From the NCBI RefSeq assembly GCF_947507565.1, contig NC_089175.1, positions 6,251,733-6,315,732 of the forward strand: a stretch of 64,000 nt of DNA. Reading direction: 5' to 3'. The notes beneath the pieces are model-generated. The model was given only the letters and a program-made list of their open reading frames with translations. It made no database searches and had not been told where the DNA came from. Both the position numbers and the translations under genes were made by a program. How positions within the stretch are numbered: position 1 is the stretch's first letter; the number at the start of each line of letters is the position of its first letter. Positions 50,520 to 62,200 of this stretch are shown in pieces. This DNA is from Oscarella lobularis (Eukaryota; Porifera; Homoscleromorpha; Homosclerophorida; Oscarellidae).

Positions 50520-53500
50520 GCATAAAGCTGCATAAATGCAGCAACTATTCTGCATAAATGCTGATTTATTCTGCAAAAATGCAGAATTTATTCTTCTTAA
50601 ATGCAGCATTTATTCTGCATAAATGCTGTATTTTTCTGCATAAATGCAGCAATTATTCTTCATAAATGCAGCATTTATTTTGCATTAACGCAGCATTGAT
50701 TCTGCATCAATGCAGCATTGATTCTGCTTCAATGCTGCGTCAATGAAGCATTGATTCTGCATTGATTCTGCATCATTGCAGCATTGATTCTACATCAATG
50801 CAGCATTGATTGTGCATAAATTCTGCATCAATGTAGCATTCATTCTTCGTTCATTCTGCATCAATGCAGCATTGATTCAGCATTGATTCTGCATCAATGC
50901 AGCATTGATTCTGCATAGATTCTGCATCAATGCAGCATCGATTCTGCATCAATGCTGCATTGATTCTGCATCAATGCAGCATCGATTCTGCATCAATGCA
51001 GCATCGATTCTGCATCAATTCTGCATTGATTCAGAATCAATGCAGCATTGATTCTGCAGAATCGATTCTGCATTAATGTAGCATTGATTCTGCATCAATG
51101 CAGCATTGATTCTGCGTATATGCAGAATGCAGAATCAATGCTGAATTGATGCAGAATCAATGCTGCATTGGTGCAGAATCAATGCAGAATCGATGCTGCA
51201 TTGATGCCAAATGAATGCTGCATTGATGCAGAATCAATGCTGCATTGATGCATAAACGATGCAGAATCAATGCAGAATAAGTTCTGCATTGATTGAGAAC
51301 AAATTCTGCATATATGCCGAATCAATGCTGCATTGATGCAGAATCAATGCTACATTAATGCAGAATCGATTCTGCATTGATGAAAAATCAATGCTGCATT
51401 GATGCAGAATCAATGCTGCATTGATGCTGAATCTATGAAGAATTGATGCAGGATCAATGCTGCATTGATGCAGAATCAATAAAGAATCAATGCTTTATTG
51501 ATGCAGAATCAATGCAGCATTGATTCTGCATCAATGCAGCATTGATTCTGCATTCTGCATATATGCAGAATCAATGCTGCATTAATGCAGAATCAATGCT
51601 GCATTGATGCATAAACGATGCAGAATCAATGCAGAATCAGTGCTGCATTGATTGAGAACAAATTCTGCATATATGCCGAATCAATGCTGCATTGATGCAG
51701 AATCAATGCTACATTAATGCAGAATCGATTCTGCATTGATGCAAAATCAATGCTGCATTGATGCAGAATCAATGCTGCATTGATGCTGAATCAATTCAGA
51801 ATTGATGCAGGATCAATGCTGCATTGATGCAGAATCAATAAAGAATCAATGCTATATTGATGCAGAATCAATGCAGCATTGATTCTGCATCAATGCAGCT
51901 TTGATTCCGCATCAATTCAGCATGGATTCTGCATTGATTCTGCATTCTGCATTTATGCAGAATCAATGCTGCATTAATGCAGAATCAACGCCGGCAGTGA
52001 TGCATTGATTCTGCATCAATGCAGCATTGATTCTGCATTAATTCTGCATCAATGCAGCATTAATTCGGCATTTATTCTGCATCAATGCAGCATTGATTCT
52101 GCATTCTGCATATATGCAGAATCAATNNNNNNNNNNNNNNNNNNNNNNNNNNNNNNNNNNNNNNNNNNNNNNNNNNNNNNNNNNNNNNNNNNNNNNNNNN
52201 NNNNNNNNNNNNNNNNNNNNNNNNNNNNNNNNNNNNNNNNNNNNNNNNNNNNNNNNNNNNNNNNNNNNNNNNNNNNNNNNNNNNNNNNNNNNNNNNNNNN
52301 NNNNNNNNNNNNNNNNNNNNNNNNNNTGATGCAGAATCAATGCTGCATTGATGCATAAACGATGCAGAATCAATGCAGAATCAGTGCTGCATTGATTGAG
52401 AACAAATTCTGCATTAATGCAGAATCTATGCTGCATTGATGCAGAACCAATGCAGAATCAATGCTGCATTGATGCAGAATCGATGCTGTATTGATGCAGA
52501 ATCAATGCATCACTGCAGCATTGATTCTGCATTAATGCAGGATTGATTCTGCATAAATGCAGAATGCAGAATCAATGCAGCATTGATTCCGAATCAATTC
52601 AGCATTGATTACGCATCAATTCAGCATGGATTCTGCATTGATTCTGCATTCTGCATTTATGCAGAATCAATGCTGCATTAATGCAGAATCAATGCTGCAG
52701 TGATGCATTGATTCTGCATCAATGCAGCATCGATTCTGCATCAATGCAGCATTGATTCTGCATTGGTTCTGCATCAATGCAGCATTAATTCTGCAATGAT
52801 TCTGCATCAATGCAGCATCGATTCTGCATTAATGCAGAATTTGTTCTCAATCAATGCAGCATTGATTCTGTATCGTTTATGCATCAATGCAGCATTGACG
52901 CTGCTTTCTGCATATATGCAGAATCAATGCTGCATATATGCAGAATCAATGCTACATTAATGCAGAATTGATTCTTCATTCATGCAGAATCAACGCTGCA
53001 TTGATGCAGAATCGATGCTGCATTGATGTAGAATCCATGCAGAATCAATGCTGCCTTGATTCTGCATCAATAAAGCATTGATTCTTTATTGATTCTGCAT
53101 CAATGCAGCATTGATTCTGCATCAATTCTGCATTGATTCAGCATCAATGCAGCATTGATTCTGCATCAATGCAGCATTCATTCGGCATTGATTCTGCATC
53201 AATGCAGCATTGAATCTGCTTTTTGCATATATGCAGAATCAATGCTGCATTAATGCAGAAAGAATGCTGCATTGATGCAGAACTGATGCAGAATCAATGT
53301 AGCTTTGATGCAGAATCAATGCTGCATTGATGCTGAATCAATGATGCATTGATGCAGACTCAATGCAGAATGAATGTTTCATTGATGCAGAATCAATGCT
53401 ATCAATGCAGCATTGATTCTGCATTGATTCTGCATCAATGCAGCATCGATTCTGCATCAATGCAGCATCGATTCTGCATCAATGCAGCATCGATTCTGCA

Positions 53501-55847
53501 TTAATGCAGAATTTGTTCTCAATCAATGCAGCACTGATTCTGCATTGATTCTGCATCGTTTATGCATCAATGCAGCATTGATTCTGCATCAATGCAGCAT
53601 TCATTCGGTATCAATGCAGCATTGATTCTGCATTCTGCATATATGCAGAATCAATGCTGCATTGATTCCGCATCAATTCAGAATTGATTCCGCATCAATT
53701 CAGCATTGATTCTGCATTGGTTCTGCATCAATGCAGCATCGATTCTGCATCAATGCAGCATTGATTCTGCATTGATTCTGCATCAATGCAGCATTGATTC
53801 TGCATCAATGCAGCATTGATTCTGCATTGATTCCGCATCAATGCAGCATTGCAGAATCAATGCAGCATTGATTCTGCATCAATTCAGCATTGATTCCGCA
53901 TCAATTCAGCATGGATTCTGCATTGATTCTGCATTCTGCATTTATGCAGAATCAATGCTGCATTAATGCAGAATCAATGCTGCAGTGATGCATTGATTCT
54001 GCATCAATGCAGCATCGATTCTGCATCAATGCAGCATTGATTTTGCATGGATTCTACATCGATTCTTCATTGATGCAGAATCTACGCTGCATTGATGCAG
54101 AATCGATGCTGCATTGATGTAGAATCCATGCAGAATCAATGCTGCCTTGATGAAGAATCAATGCTGCATTGATGCAGAATCAATGCAGAATCAATGCAGC
54201 ATTGATTCTGCATCAATAAAGCATTGATTCTTTATTGATTCTGCATCAATGCAGCATTGATTCTGCATCAATTCTGCATTGATTCAGCATCAATGCAGCA
54301 TTGATTCTGCATCAATGCAGCATTCATTCGGCATTTATTCTTCATCAATGCAGCATTGATTCTGCATTTTGCATATATGCAGAATCAATGCTGCATTAAT
54401 ACAGAAACAATGCTGCATTGATACAGAACTGATGCAGAATCAATGTAGCTTTGATGCAGAATCAATGCTGCATTGATGCTGAATCAATGCTGCATTGATG
54501 CAGACTCAATGCAGAATGAATTTTTCATTGATGCAGAATCAATGCTATCAATGCAGCATCGATTCTGCATTGATTCTGCATCAATGCAGCATCGATTCTG
54601 CATCAATGCAGCACTCATTCGGTATCAACGCAGCATTGATTCTGCATTCTGCATATATGCAGAATCAATGCTGCATTGATTCCGCATCAATTCAGCATTG
54701 ATTCTGCATTGGTTCTGCATCAATGCAGCATCGATTCTGCATCAATGCACCATTGATTCTGCTTTGATTCTGCATCAATGCAGCATTGATTCTGCATCAA
54801 TGCAGCATTGATTCTGCATCAATTTTGCATTGATTCAGCATCAATGCAGCATTGATTCTGCATCAATGCAGCATTCATTCGGCATTGATTCTGCATCAAT
54901 GCAGCATTCATTCGGCATTGATTCTGCATCAATGCAGCATTGATTCTGCATTTTGCATATATGCAGAATCAATGCTGCATTAATGCAGAAACAATGCTGC
55001 ATTGATACAGAACTGATGCAGAATCAATGTAGCTTTGATGCAGAATCAATGCTGCATTGATGCTGAATCAATGCTGCATTGATGCAGAGTCAATGCAGAA
55101 TGAATTTTTCATTGATGCAGAATCAATGCTATCAATGCAGCATTGATTCTGCATTGATTCTACATCAATGCAGCATCGATTCTGCATCAATGCAGCATCG
55201 ATTCTGCATTAATGCAGAATTTGTTCTCAATCAATGCAGCACTGATTCTGCATTGATTCTGCATCGTTTATGCATCAATGCAGCATTGATTCTGCATCAA
55301 TGAAGCATTCATTCGGTATCAATGCAGCATTGATTCGGTATCAATGCAGCATTGATTCTGCATCAATGCAGCATCGATTCTGCATCAATGCAGCATCGAT
55401 TCTGCATTAATGCAGAATTTGTTCTCAATCAATGCAGCACTGATTCTGCATTGATTCTGCATCGTTTATGCATCAATGGAGCATTGATTCTGCATCAATG
55501 CAGCATTCATTCGGTATCAATGCAGCATTGATTCTGCATTCTGCATATATGCAGAATCAATGCTGCATTGATTCCGCATCAATTCAGCATTGATTCTGCA
55601 TTGGTTCTGCATCAATGCAGCATCGATTTTGCATCAATGCAGCATCGATTCTGCATTAATGCAGCATTGATTTTGCATGGATTCTACATCGATTCTGCAT
55701 TAATGCAGAATTTTTTCTCAATCAATGCAGCACTGATTCTGCATTGATTCTGCATCGTTTATGCATCAATGCAGCATTGATTCTGCATTCTGGATATATG
55801 CAGAATTAATGCTGCATTGATGCAGAATCAATGCTACATTAATGCAA
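50520..55847. repeat. 22-bp satellite, block 3 (contains assembly gap)
   Basis: Same satellite as blocks 1 and 2, with long inverted stretches at 51130-51900 and 52330-52520. Interrupted by 200 Ns at 52127-52326, so its true length is unknown. Confidence 0.95.
52127..52326. other. Assembly gap, 200 N
   Basis: Exactly 200 Ns inside the satellite; a round number indicates a placeholder rather than a measured length. Confidence 0.99.
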
Positions 55848-56110
55848 AATCGAGCAGCAACGCGGTCTCGGACAAATTCTTCGAGATTCTCGTCTTCCAA
55901 AAAAGACATTGAGAATATCTAGATGTTGTGATTAGAAGGCGTGTCTAGCGTGATTAGGAATTTTGACGCCGCTAGCCGGCGCCAACAACCAGCGAAGGTG
56001 CAATTATCAATTTTCAATTTGTGCATTGATTGAAAATTAAATGCTGCCAACGACAAAGAGTGCAAAAGCAATTTTGAATATCAAAATGCTAAGAAGATTA
56101 TAGCAGAGCG
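55848..56110. repeat. Conserved 260-bp linker, module 3
   Basis: Counterpart of 37081-37340. The ATG present in modules 1 and 2 at the 3' end (TTGAATGCTGCC) is TTAAATGCTGCC here, which removes the shared open-frame context. Confidence 0.7.
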
Positions 56111-57346
56111 GTGGCTCTCATTGGTCAAATGGGCTCTCCTTGGTCAAATGGGCTCTCATTGGTCAAATGGGCTGTCTTTGATCAAATTGGCTCTCATTGG
56201 TCAAATGGGCTCTCTTTGGTCAATTGGGCGCTCTTTGGTCAAATGGGCTCTCTTTAGTCAAATGGGGTCTCCTTGGTCAAATGGGCTCTGATTGGTCAAA
56301 TGAGCTCTCATTGGTCAAATGGGCTCTCCTTGGTCAAATGGGCTCTCATTGGTCAAATGGGCTCTCATTGGTCAAATGGGCTCTCTTTGGTCAAATGGTC
56401 AAATGGGCTCTTATTGGTCAAATGGGCTCTTCTTGGTCAAATGGGCTCTCCTTGGTCAAATGGGATCTCATTGGTCAAATGGGCTCTCATTGGTCAAATG
56501 GGCTCTCTTTTGTCAAATGGAGTCTCTTTGGTCAAATGGGGTCTCATTGGTCAAATGGGGTCTCATTGGTCAAATGGGCTCTCTTTTGTCAAATGGGGTC
56601 TCTTTGGTCAAATGGGGTCTCATTGGTCAAATGGGCTCTCATCGGTCAAATGGGATCTTATTGGTCAAATGGGCTCTCATTGGTCAAATGGGATCTCATT
56701 GGTCAAATGGGGTCTCTTTGGTCAAATGGGGTCTCATTGGTCAAATGGGCTCTCATTGGTCAAATGGGCTCTTATTGGTCAAATTGGCTCTCATTGGTCA
56801 AATGGGCTCTCATTGGTCAAATGGGCTCTCATTGGTCAAATGGGATCTCATTGGTCAAATGGGGTCTCTTTGGTCAAATGGGGTCTCATTGGTCAAATGG
56901 GCTCTCATTGGTCAAATGGGCTTTCATTGGTCAAATAGGCTCTCATTGGTCAAATGGGCTCTCTTCTGTCAAATGGGCTCTCATTGGTCAAATGGGCTCT
57001 CATTTGTCAAATAGGCTCTCATTGGTCAAATGGTCAAATGGGCTCTCATTGGTCAAATGTACTCTCTTTGGTCAAATTGACTCTCTTTGGTCAAATTGGC
57101 TCTCTTTGGTCTAACGGGCTCTCTTTGGTCAAATGGGCTCCCTTTGGTCAAATGGGCTCTCTTTGGTCAAATGTACTCTCTTTGGTCAATTGTACTCTCT
57201 TTGGTCAAATTGGCTCTCTTTTGTCCAATGGGCTCTCTTTGGTCCAATGGGCTCTCTTTGGTCAAATTGGCTCTCTTTGGTCAAATTGACTCTCTTTGGT
57301 CAAATTGGCTCTCTTTGGTCAAATGGGCTCTCTTTGGTCAAATCCT
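56111..57346. repeat. 19-bp satellite array, module 3
   Basis: As modules 1 and 2 but with a different left end (56120-56200) and unit order in the middle. Plus-strand frames stay open for up to 305 codons (56197-57114), which I regard as a by-product of the repeat. Confidence 0.95.
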
Positions 57347-57460
57347 CGTCCGAACGTTCGAATCCCCCGTTCGAACGTTCGTTCTAACCCTCGTTAATTA
57401 AGAATATTAGTCTAAATTTAGCTTGAAATTTTAGCTGCCGTCGCGGCGATCACATTTCTG

Positions 57461-58386
57461 GTGACGCGACAGCCAAAAAGGCCTGGCATGGGCGTCAAAT
57501 CCGGGCAGCTCGTACGTCGTTATCGCATGGATCGACGCGAACGAGGCTCTCTCGAGCCTCGCGATACGTTGGGAACGGTTGCTGTTCAGCCTAGAGGTAG
57601 GCTGTCTCCTGTAGGTCGATTGCTCATGTCGTTTTTCGATCTCACGCGAGCGCAGAAGGCGGCGAAAACACTAGCAGCGTTCAAGGATCGCGACGGAGAC
57701 CTCTCGTCGTCGCTGCTGTCGATTCGCGACTTCGGATCGTCTCTACTCTCGCCGAGAGTCGTCCAACACAAGAACTCGCTCGTTCGACTCGTCGCCGCCG
57801 TCTGCGCCGTCGAATTGTGCCGCGTTTTCGGCAGCAAAGTCGTTTTTCTGCCTCTCGAGACGCGACAGGTGAGCCGAGACGAACGAGGAAGGAGAAAAAA
57901 ACGTTCATCGCGTGTGCAGACGCTCGTCCGTCTTTTCATTTGTCAGCTCGACTTCCGTGAGACGACGCGCGACGAAGGAAGTGTCATCTATCGTCGACGT
58001 CTGTGGGAGGCAAGTCAATCAACTGTTATTAATTATTTAATTGAATTATGTTTTATAATAAGTTACTCGCTCGGAGCGGTGCCATGGCAATTTGTTCGTC
58101 GCATGGAGAGCAGTTGCTCACAGCTGTTTTCGACTGCGCGGGGTAAAATCCTCTTACGTTTTCGTATATCTTCAAATGTTTCATTTTCAGATATCTGAAC
58201 CAATCACCGAGCCTCGCCAATGCGGCCGTGAAAATTGTGATTGATTTCGTACAAGAAGTACGTCCAATTTCAACGGGTTTCTTTGAGTCGCTGGCCAGAC
58301 CTCTGACTCTGGGCGAAGAGGTGCACAAGATGCTCTTCTTCTCTTTGGTCAAATGTGCTCTCTTTGGTCAAATGGGCTCCCTTTAG
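57461..58386 (+). CDS. PDS5-like 5' gene fragment, module 3
   Basis: Same four-exon structure; one visible coding change is G to T giving LFICQLDF instead of LFIGQLDF (near 57941). Truncated into the short array with stop at 58384-58386. Confidence 0.5.
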
Positions 58387-58513
58387 TCAAATGGGCTCTC
58401 TTTGGTCAAATGTACTCTCTTTGGTCAAATGTACTCTTTGGTCAAATCTGCTCTCTTATGTCAAATGGGCTCTCTTTGGTCAAATGGGCTCTCTTTGGTC
58501 AAATGTGGTCTTC
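58345..58513. repeat. Short 19-bp array, module 3
   Basis: Counterpart of 39299-39466. Confidence 0.9.
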
Positions 58514-59018
58514 TGCATAAAGGCAGCAACTATTCTGCATAAATGCTGATTTATTCTGCAAAAATGCAGAATTTATTCTTCTTAAATGCAGCATTTATTC
58601 TGCATAAATGCTGTATTTTTTCTGCATAAATGCAGCAATTATTCTTCATAAATGCAGCATTTATTTTGCATTAACGCAGCATTGATTCTGCATCAATGCA
58701 GCATTGATTCTGCATCAATGCTGCGTCAATGAAGCATTGATTCTGCATTGATTCTTCATCATTGCAGCATTGATTCTACGTCAATGCAGCATTGATTCTG
58801 CATAAATTCTGCATCAATGTGGCATTCATTCTTCGTTCATTCTGCATCAATGCAGCATTGATTCAGCATTGATTCTGCATCAATGCAGCATTGATTCTGC
58901 ATTGATTCTGCATCAATGCAGCATCGATTCTGCATCAATGCTGCATTGATTCTGCATCAATGCAGCATCGATTCTGCATCAATGCAGCTTTGATTTTGCA
59001 TCAATGCAGAATCGATTC
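58514..59018. repeat. 22-bp satellite, right edge
   Basis: Matches 39467-39970 closely and ends at about 59018 where unique sequence starts (GTTGAATGTTTTAGG). Confidence 0.95.
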
Positions 59019-59020
59019 TG

Positions 59021-59281
59021 TTGAATGTTTTAGGTTATTATGCTTTTGTGACGTCAGAATATTTGTTTTCTACTGCCGCCCCCGCTATCGTCACGGCTTC
59101 TTCTATTAGTTCGACTAATCATTCTTTCACAGCTACTACTACTACTTCCTCTTCTAAAACGTCTTCTCTCGATCTTCCTGTTGCTATTGGTGTTGCAGTT
59201 TCTCTCCTTCTCTTTTTTGGACTCTTTAGTCTCTCCCGGTCGATAGTCACTCCGTTTCAATTCATTCTTGTCCTGGAATGA
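59021..59281 (+). CDS. Ser/Thr-rich stalk plus membrane helix (partial, unrecognised)
   Basis: Open frame that may begin after an acceptor-like TTTTAG at 59034. It reads a serine/threonine-rich stretch (TASSISSTNHSFTATTTTSS) followed by a clear membrane helix (LPVAIGVAVSLLLFFGLFSL). It directly follows the satellite edge and ends just before the fibronectin gene begins. It could be the remnant 3' exon of a membrane protein cut by the satellite, or an N-terminal anchor of the following gene; frames do not join as read. Confidence 0.35.
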   Translation: MNVLGYYAFVTSEYLFSTAAPAIVTASSISSTNHSFTATTTTSSSKTSSLDLPVAIGVAVSLLLFFGLFSLSRSIVTPFQFILVLE

Positions 59282-59296
59282 ATCTGTTTGAATTGA

Positions 59297-62200
59297 CCGT
59301 CAGTCACGGTTCCTATAGCGCCGTCGTTCGACGTCTCGTCTTGGTCGACACAGCGGACGGTTCCTCGGTTGCCTTATCGTCTCGTCACAAGCTTCAGTTC
59401 ACGTCGGCCAATTACAGAAACTGGCACACCGATCAACATCGACGAGATCTTAACGTTCGCTGGAAAAATCATTTCTACAACGCCTACATCAAGACGAATC
59501 CGTCGCTGCTATTTCCTATTGAACTCGGACACGAAATCGCCACTCCGTTCTCCGCCATCGAAACGTATAATGACTCGGGAATCGTGTCTTTCGAACTGTC
59601 CCTTTATCAGAGCAACGCTACCTACGAGCGGCTAATTGCATTTCGAAATTTGTCCGCTCTGGAACAGTACTGGGTTTATCGTTATCCGAAGCCCTTCCAA
59701 TCGGGCGAAACGTACGAAGTTAAAGTGACGGCGAAAGACGTCTTTGGACACCAGGCGCACAGTTTGGATTCGGTTTACACGGACTTTACTCCGCCGTCGA
59801 TTACCGACGTTATCGTGTGGGAACGCGATCACAGTCCAATCAGAGATTTAGATGGATGCTCGAATGATCGTTCTGGATCGGCATACAGTCAATAGACGCG
59901 GAGAGCGGAATCGAAGCGATCGAGTGGAATATCTCGAAGACGAAGAATTCGTCGACGAGAAGCGAAGGAAAAGTTGCTTTGCCAATTCAGGTATTCGGCA
60001 TGCAGTAGAGAGATTTGGGCATGTCCGTAAGTGGTCTCTTTCGCTTTCTATAGTCTCAATGTCTCGATCGCGACGAGTCGTGCTATTGCGCTATCGACGG
60101 CGTGTGCGTTTCGAAAACGTTCGCGTTTGAGATTGAAGAATTGGAGTGGTTTCGGAATGACATCCCGTTCTACTTGTCGATTCGGGCAAAGAGCCGATCT
60201 GGATTGACGTCGGCGTGGGAAAGGGAAATTTCTAAAGCAATGACAGCGGGCTCGTCTCCTGTACTTCTAACCTTGACACCGACGAAGAGAACGATAAGGG
60301 TTACCTGGAATGACTCTCTAGACGGCTCTCCGACAAAATTTCTTGTGCTTGCGTGCCCAAAAAATTAAGTACAGGAAAATGTGGCCGTTGTTTGATTGCG
60401 ACAGTTAACGGATCGCACCGTGAAGCAGAGGTCAACAATTTAAGGCCCGCGACTGATTATCAAGTTCAAATTGAAGCGATTGGCGGGAATTACTCTGGCC
60501 TAAGTGCCGCTGACGAGACAAAGACGCATGAAGACAGTAAGTGCATTAATCAGAATGGAATTACGTGTACTACGAACTATGGGCAATTTTTGCATAGGTC
60601 CGGAAAGGAGTCCTATCGATATTGGGGTTACGACTCTACCTAATCAAGAAGCTCTTATATTTTGGGAGCCACCTGTTCTGTTTTACCAGAACGGGAGAAT
60701 CACAAAGTACAAAGTAGCGGTCGAAATTGAAGACAGTCCAGATCAGTGGATTTTGGCACAAGCCGAAGTCGTCACCAACGCTCCGCAGACGAACGCGACA
60801 GTGAAAAATCTCCGTTCGGAACAAAAATATCGAACGCGAGTTAGAGCGGCTACGGCGATCGGCTTCGGGCCACAGTCAGACCCCTACAACTTCACCACTC
60901 CAGAAGACGGTATAGGAGAAAGCTCGTAGTTTGACAATTTCTTTCTTTCTGCACTAATCGCGTTTGGTTTGCAGTTCCCAGCGCGCCGCCGTCCGACGTT
61001 TCCCTGGTTGGCGCGACGAAAAGCAACGTAACGATTTCTTGGAAAGCGATACCAAGGAATAGTCGTAACGGTGTTCTTCGCGCGTACGTCGTCGCGTACG
61101 TCGCTCAGAAGGGCGACGAGTCGGAGAACCAAGTCGCGGTACGCGGAACGGAGACGTCGGCTACGCTTAGCGGTCTTCTACCGTACTCATTTTACATCGT
61201 CACAGTGAGAGGCAGAACGAGCATGGGTCCCGAACCGGTTAGCGACGATCTCACAGTGCGAACGGGCGAAGACAGTAACGAATGTTATAAGTTCAACTAT
61301 GGAGAACTGATTTCATTTTTTTTCTTGTAGTTCCGGGTCCTCCTTTATTCGAGCGAGCTGATCCTGTGAATTCGACGGCGATTTTCGTCAGCTGGACGGC
61401 GCCGTCGGAACCTCGCGGCAAGATATTGGATTATCGTTTTCATGTACTTTCTTCGTCAAATCTTGACTCTGTTGCCAACTTCACGGCTCAAGGAAACGAA
61501 AGCAACGTGATCATAGGCAACCTTACTGAAGGAACGAACTATTCAATCTACATGCGAGCACGAACGTCGCAGGGTCTAGGCGAACCGGACCTCGTTTACG
61601 TCACCACTCCGAAGAGAAGTTAGTAAATAAGTTGTTTTTTTTTTCATTATTTGAATGACTGTTGTTCAGTTGTTGGGGCTCCGCGTGGGCTGCTGGCAAC
61701 GTCAGGTGGGCCGTATAGCATTTCAGTTTCGTGGCTAGCTCCGTCGGTTGGCAGCATCTCGCACTACGTAGTAGTGTACAGCGCAGATAGTCAGAAGCAG
61801 AACGCGTCGACGACAGAGGAGTCTTACGAACTCAAAGGTTTGTCTCCGTACACTTACTATCGGATTGAAGTGAAGGCCGAAGGTGGTAATGCAAGTGCCG
61901 TCACATTTGCCTACACCCAAGAAGGCAGTACGTATATAATATAGAAATCATAGCAGATTGTGGATGTACAATTATTTTTGTAGCTCCCGGTCAGATTGAA
62001 TTGTTTGAAATTCCTCGTGTCGACGCGTCGTTCGTCGTTCTCGAATGGGAGCCGCCTAGACGTCCAGAAGGTCGTATAGCTTATAGGTATCGCATTACTG
62101 AAGCGGCAACGGAATGGACAAGAAACGTGGATCTGCTTCCGAGCGAACTTGGCTCGCTGGAAGGCCGATTCTTTCGATGGAAAGTTGCCAACTTGACGGG

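Noticed and set aside
56197-57114. 305-codon open frame on the plus strand in the 19-bp array (and similar frames at 48135-49019, 37346-37888)
   Set aside because: All three plus frames are open and give the same peptide because the 19-base unit has no plus-strand stop; this is a property of the repeat, with no start context or homology.
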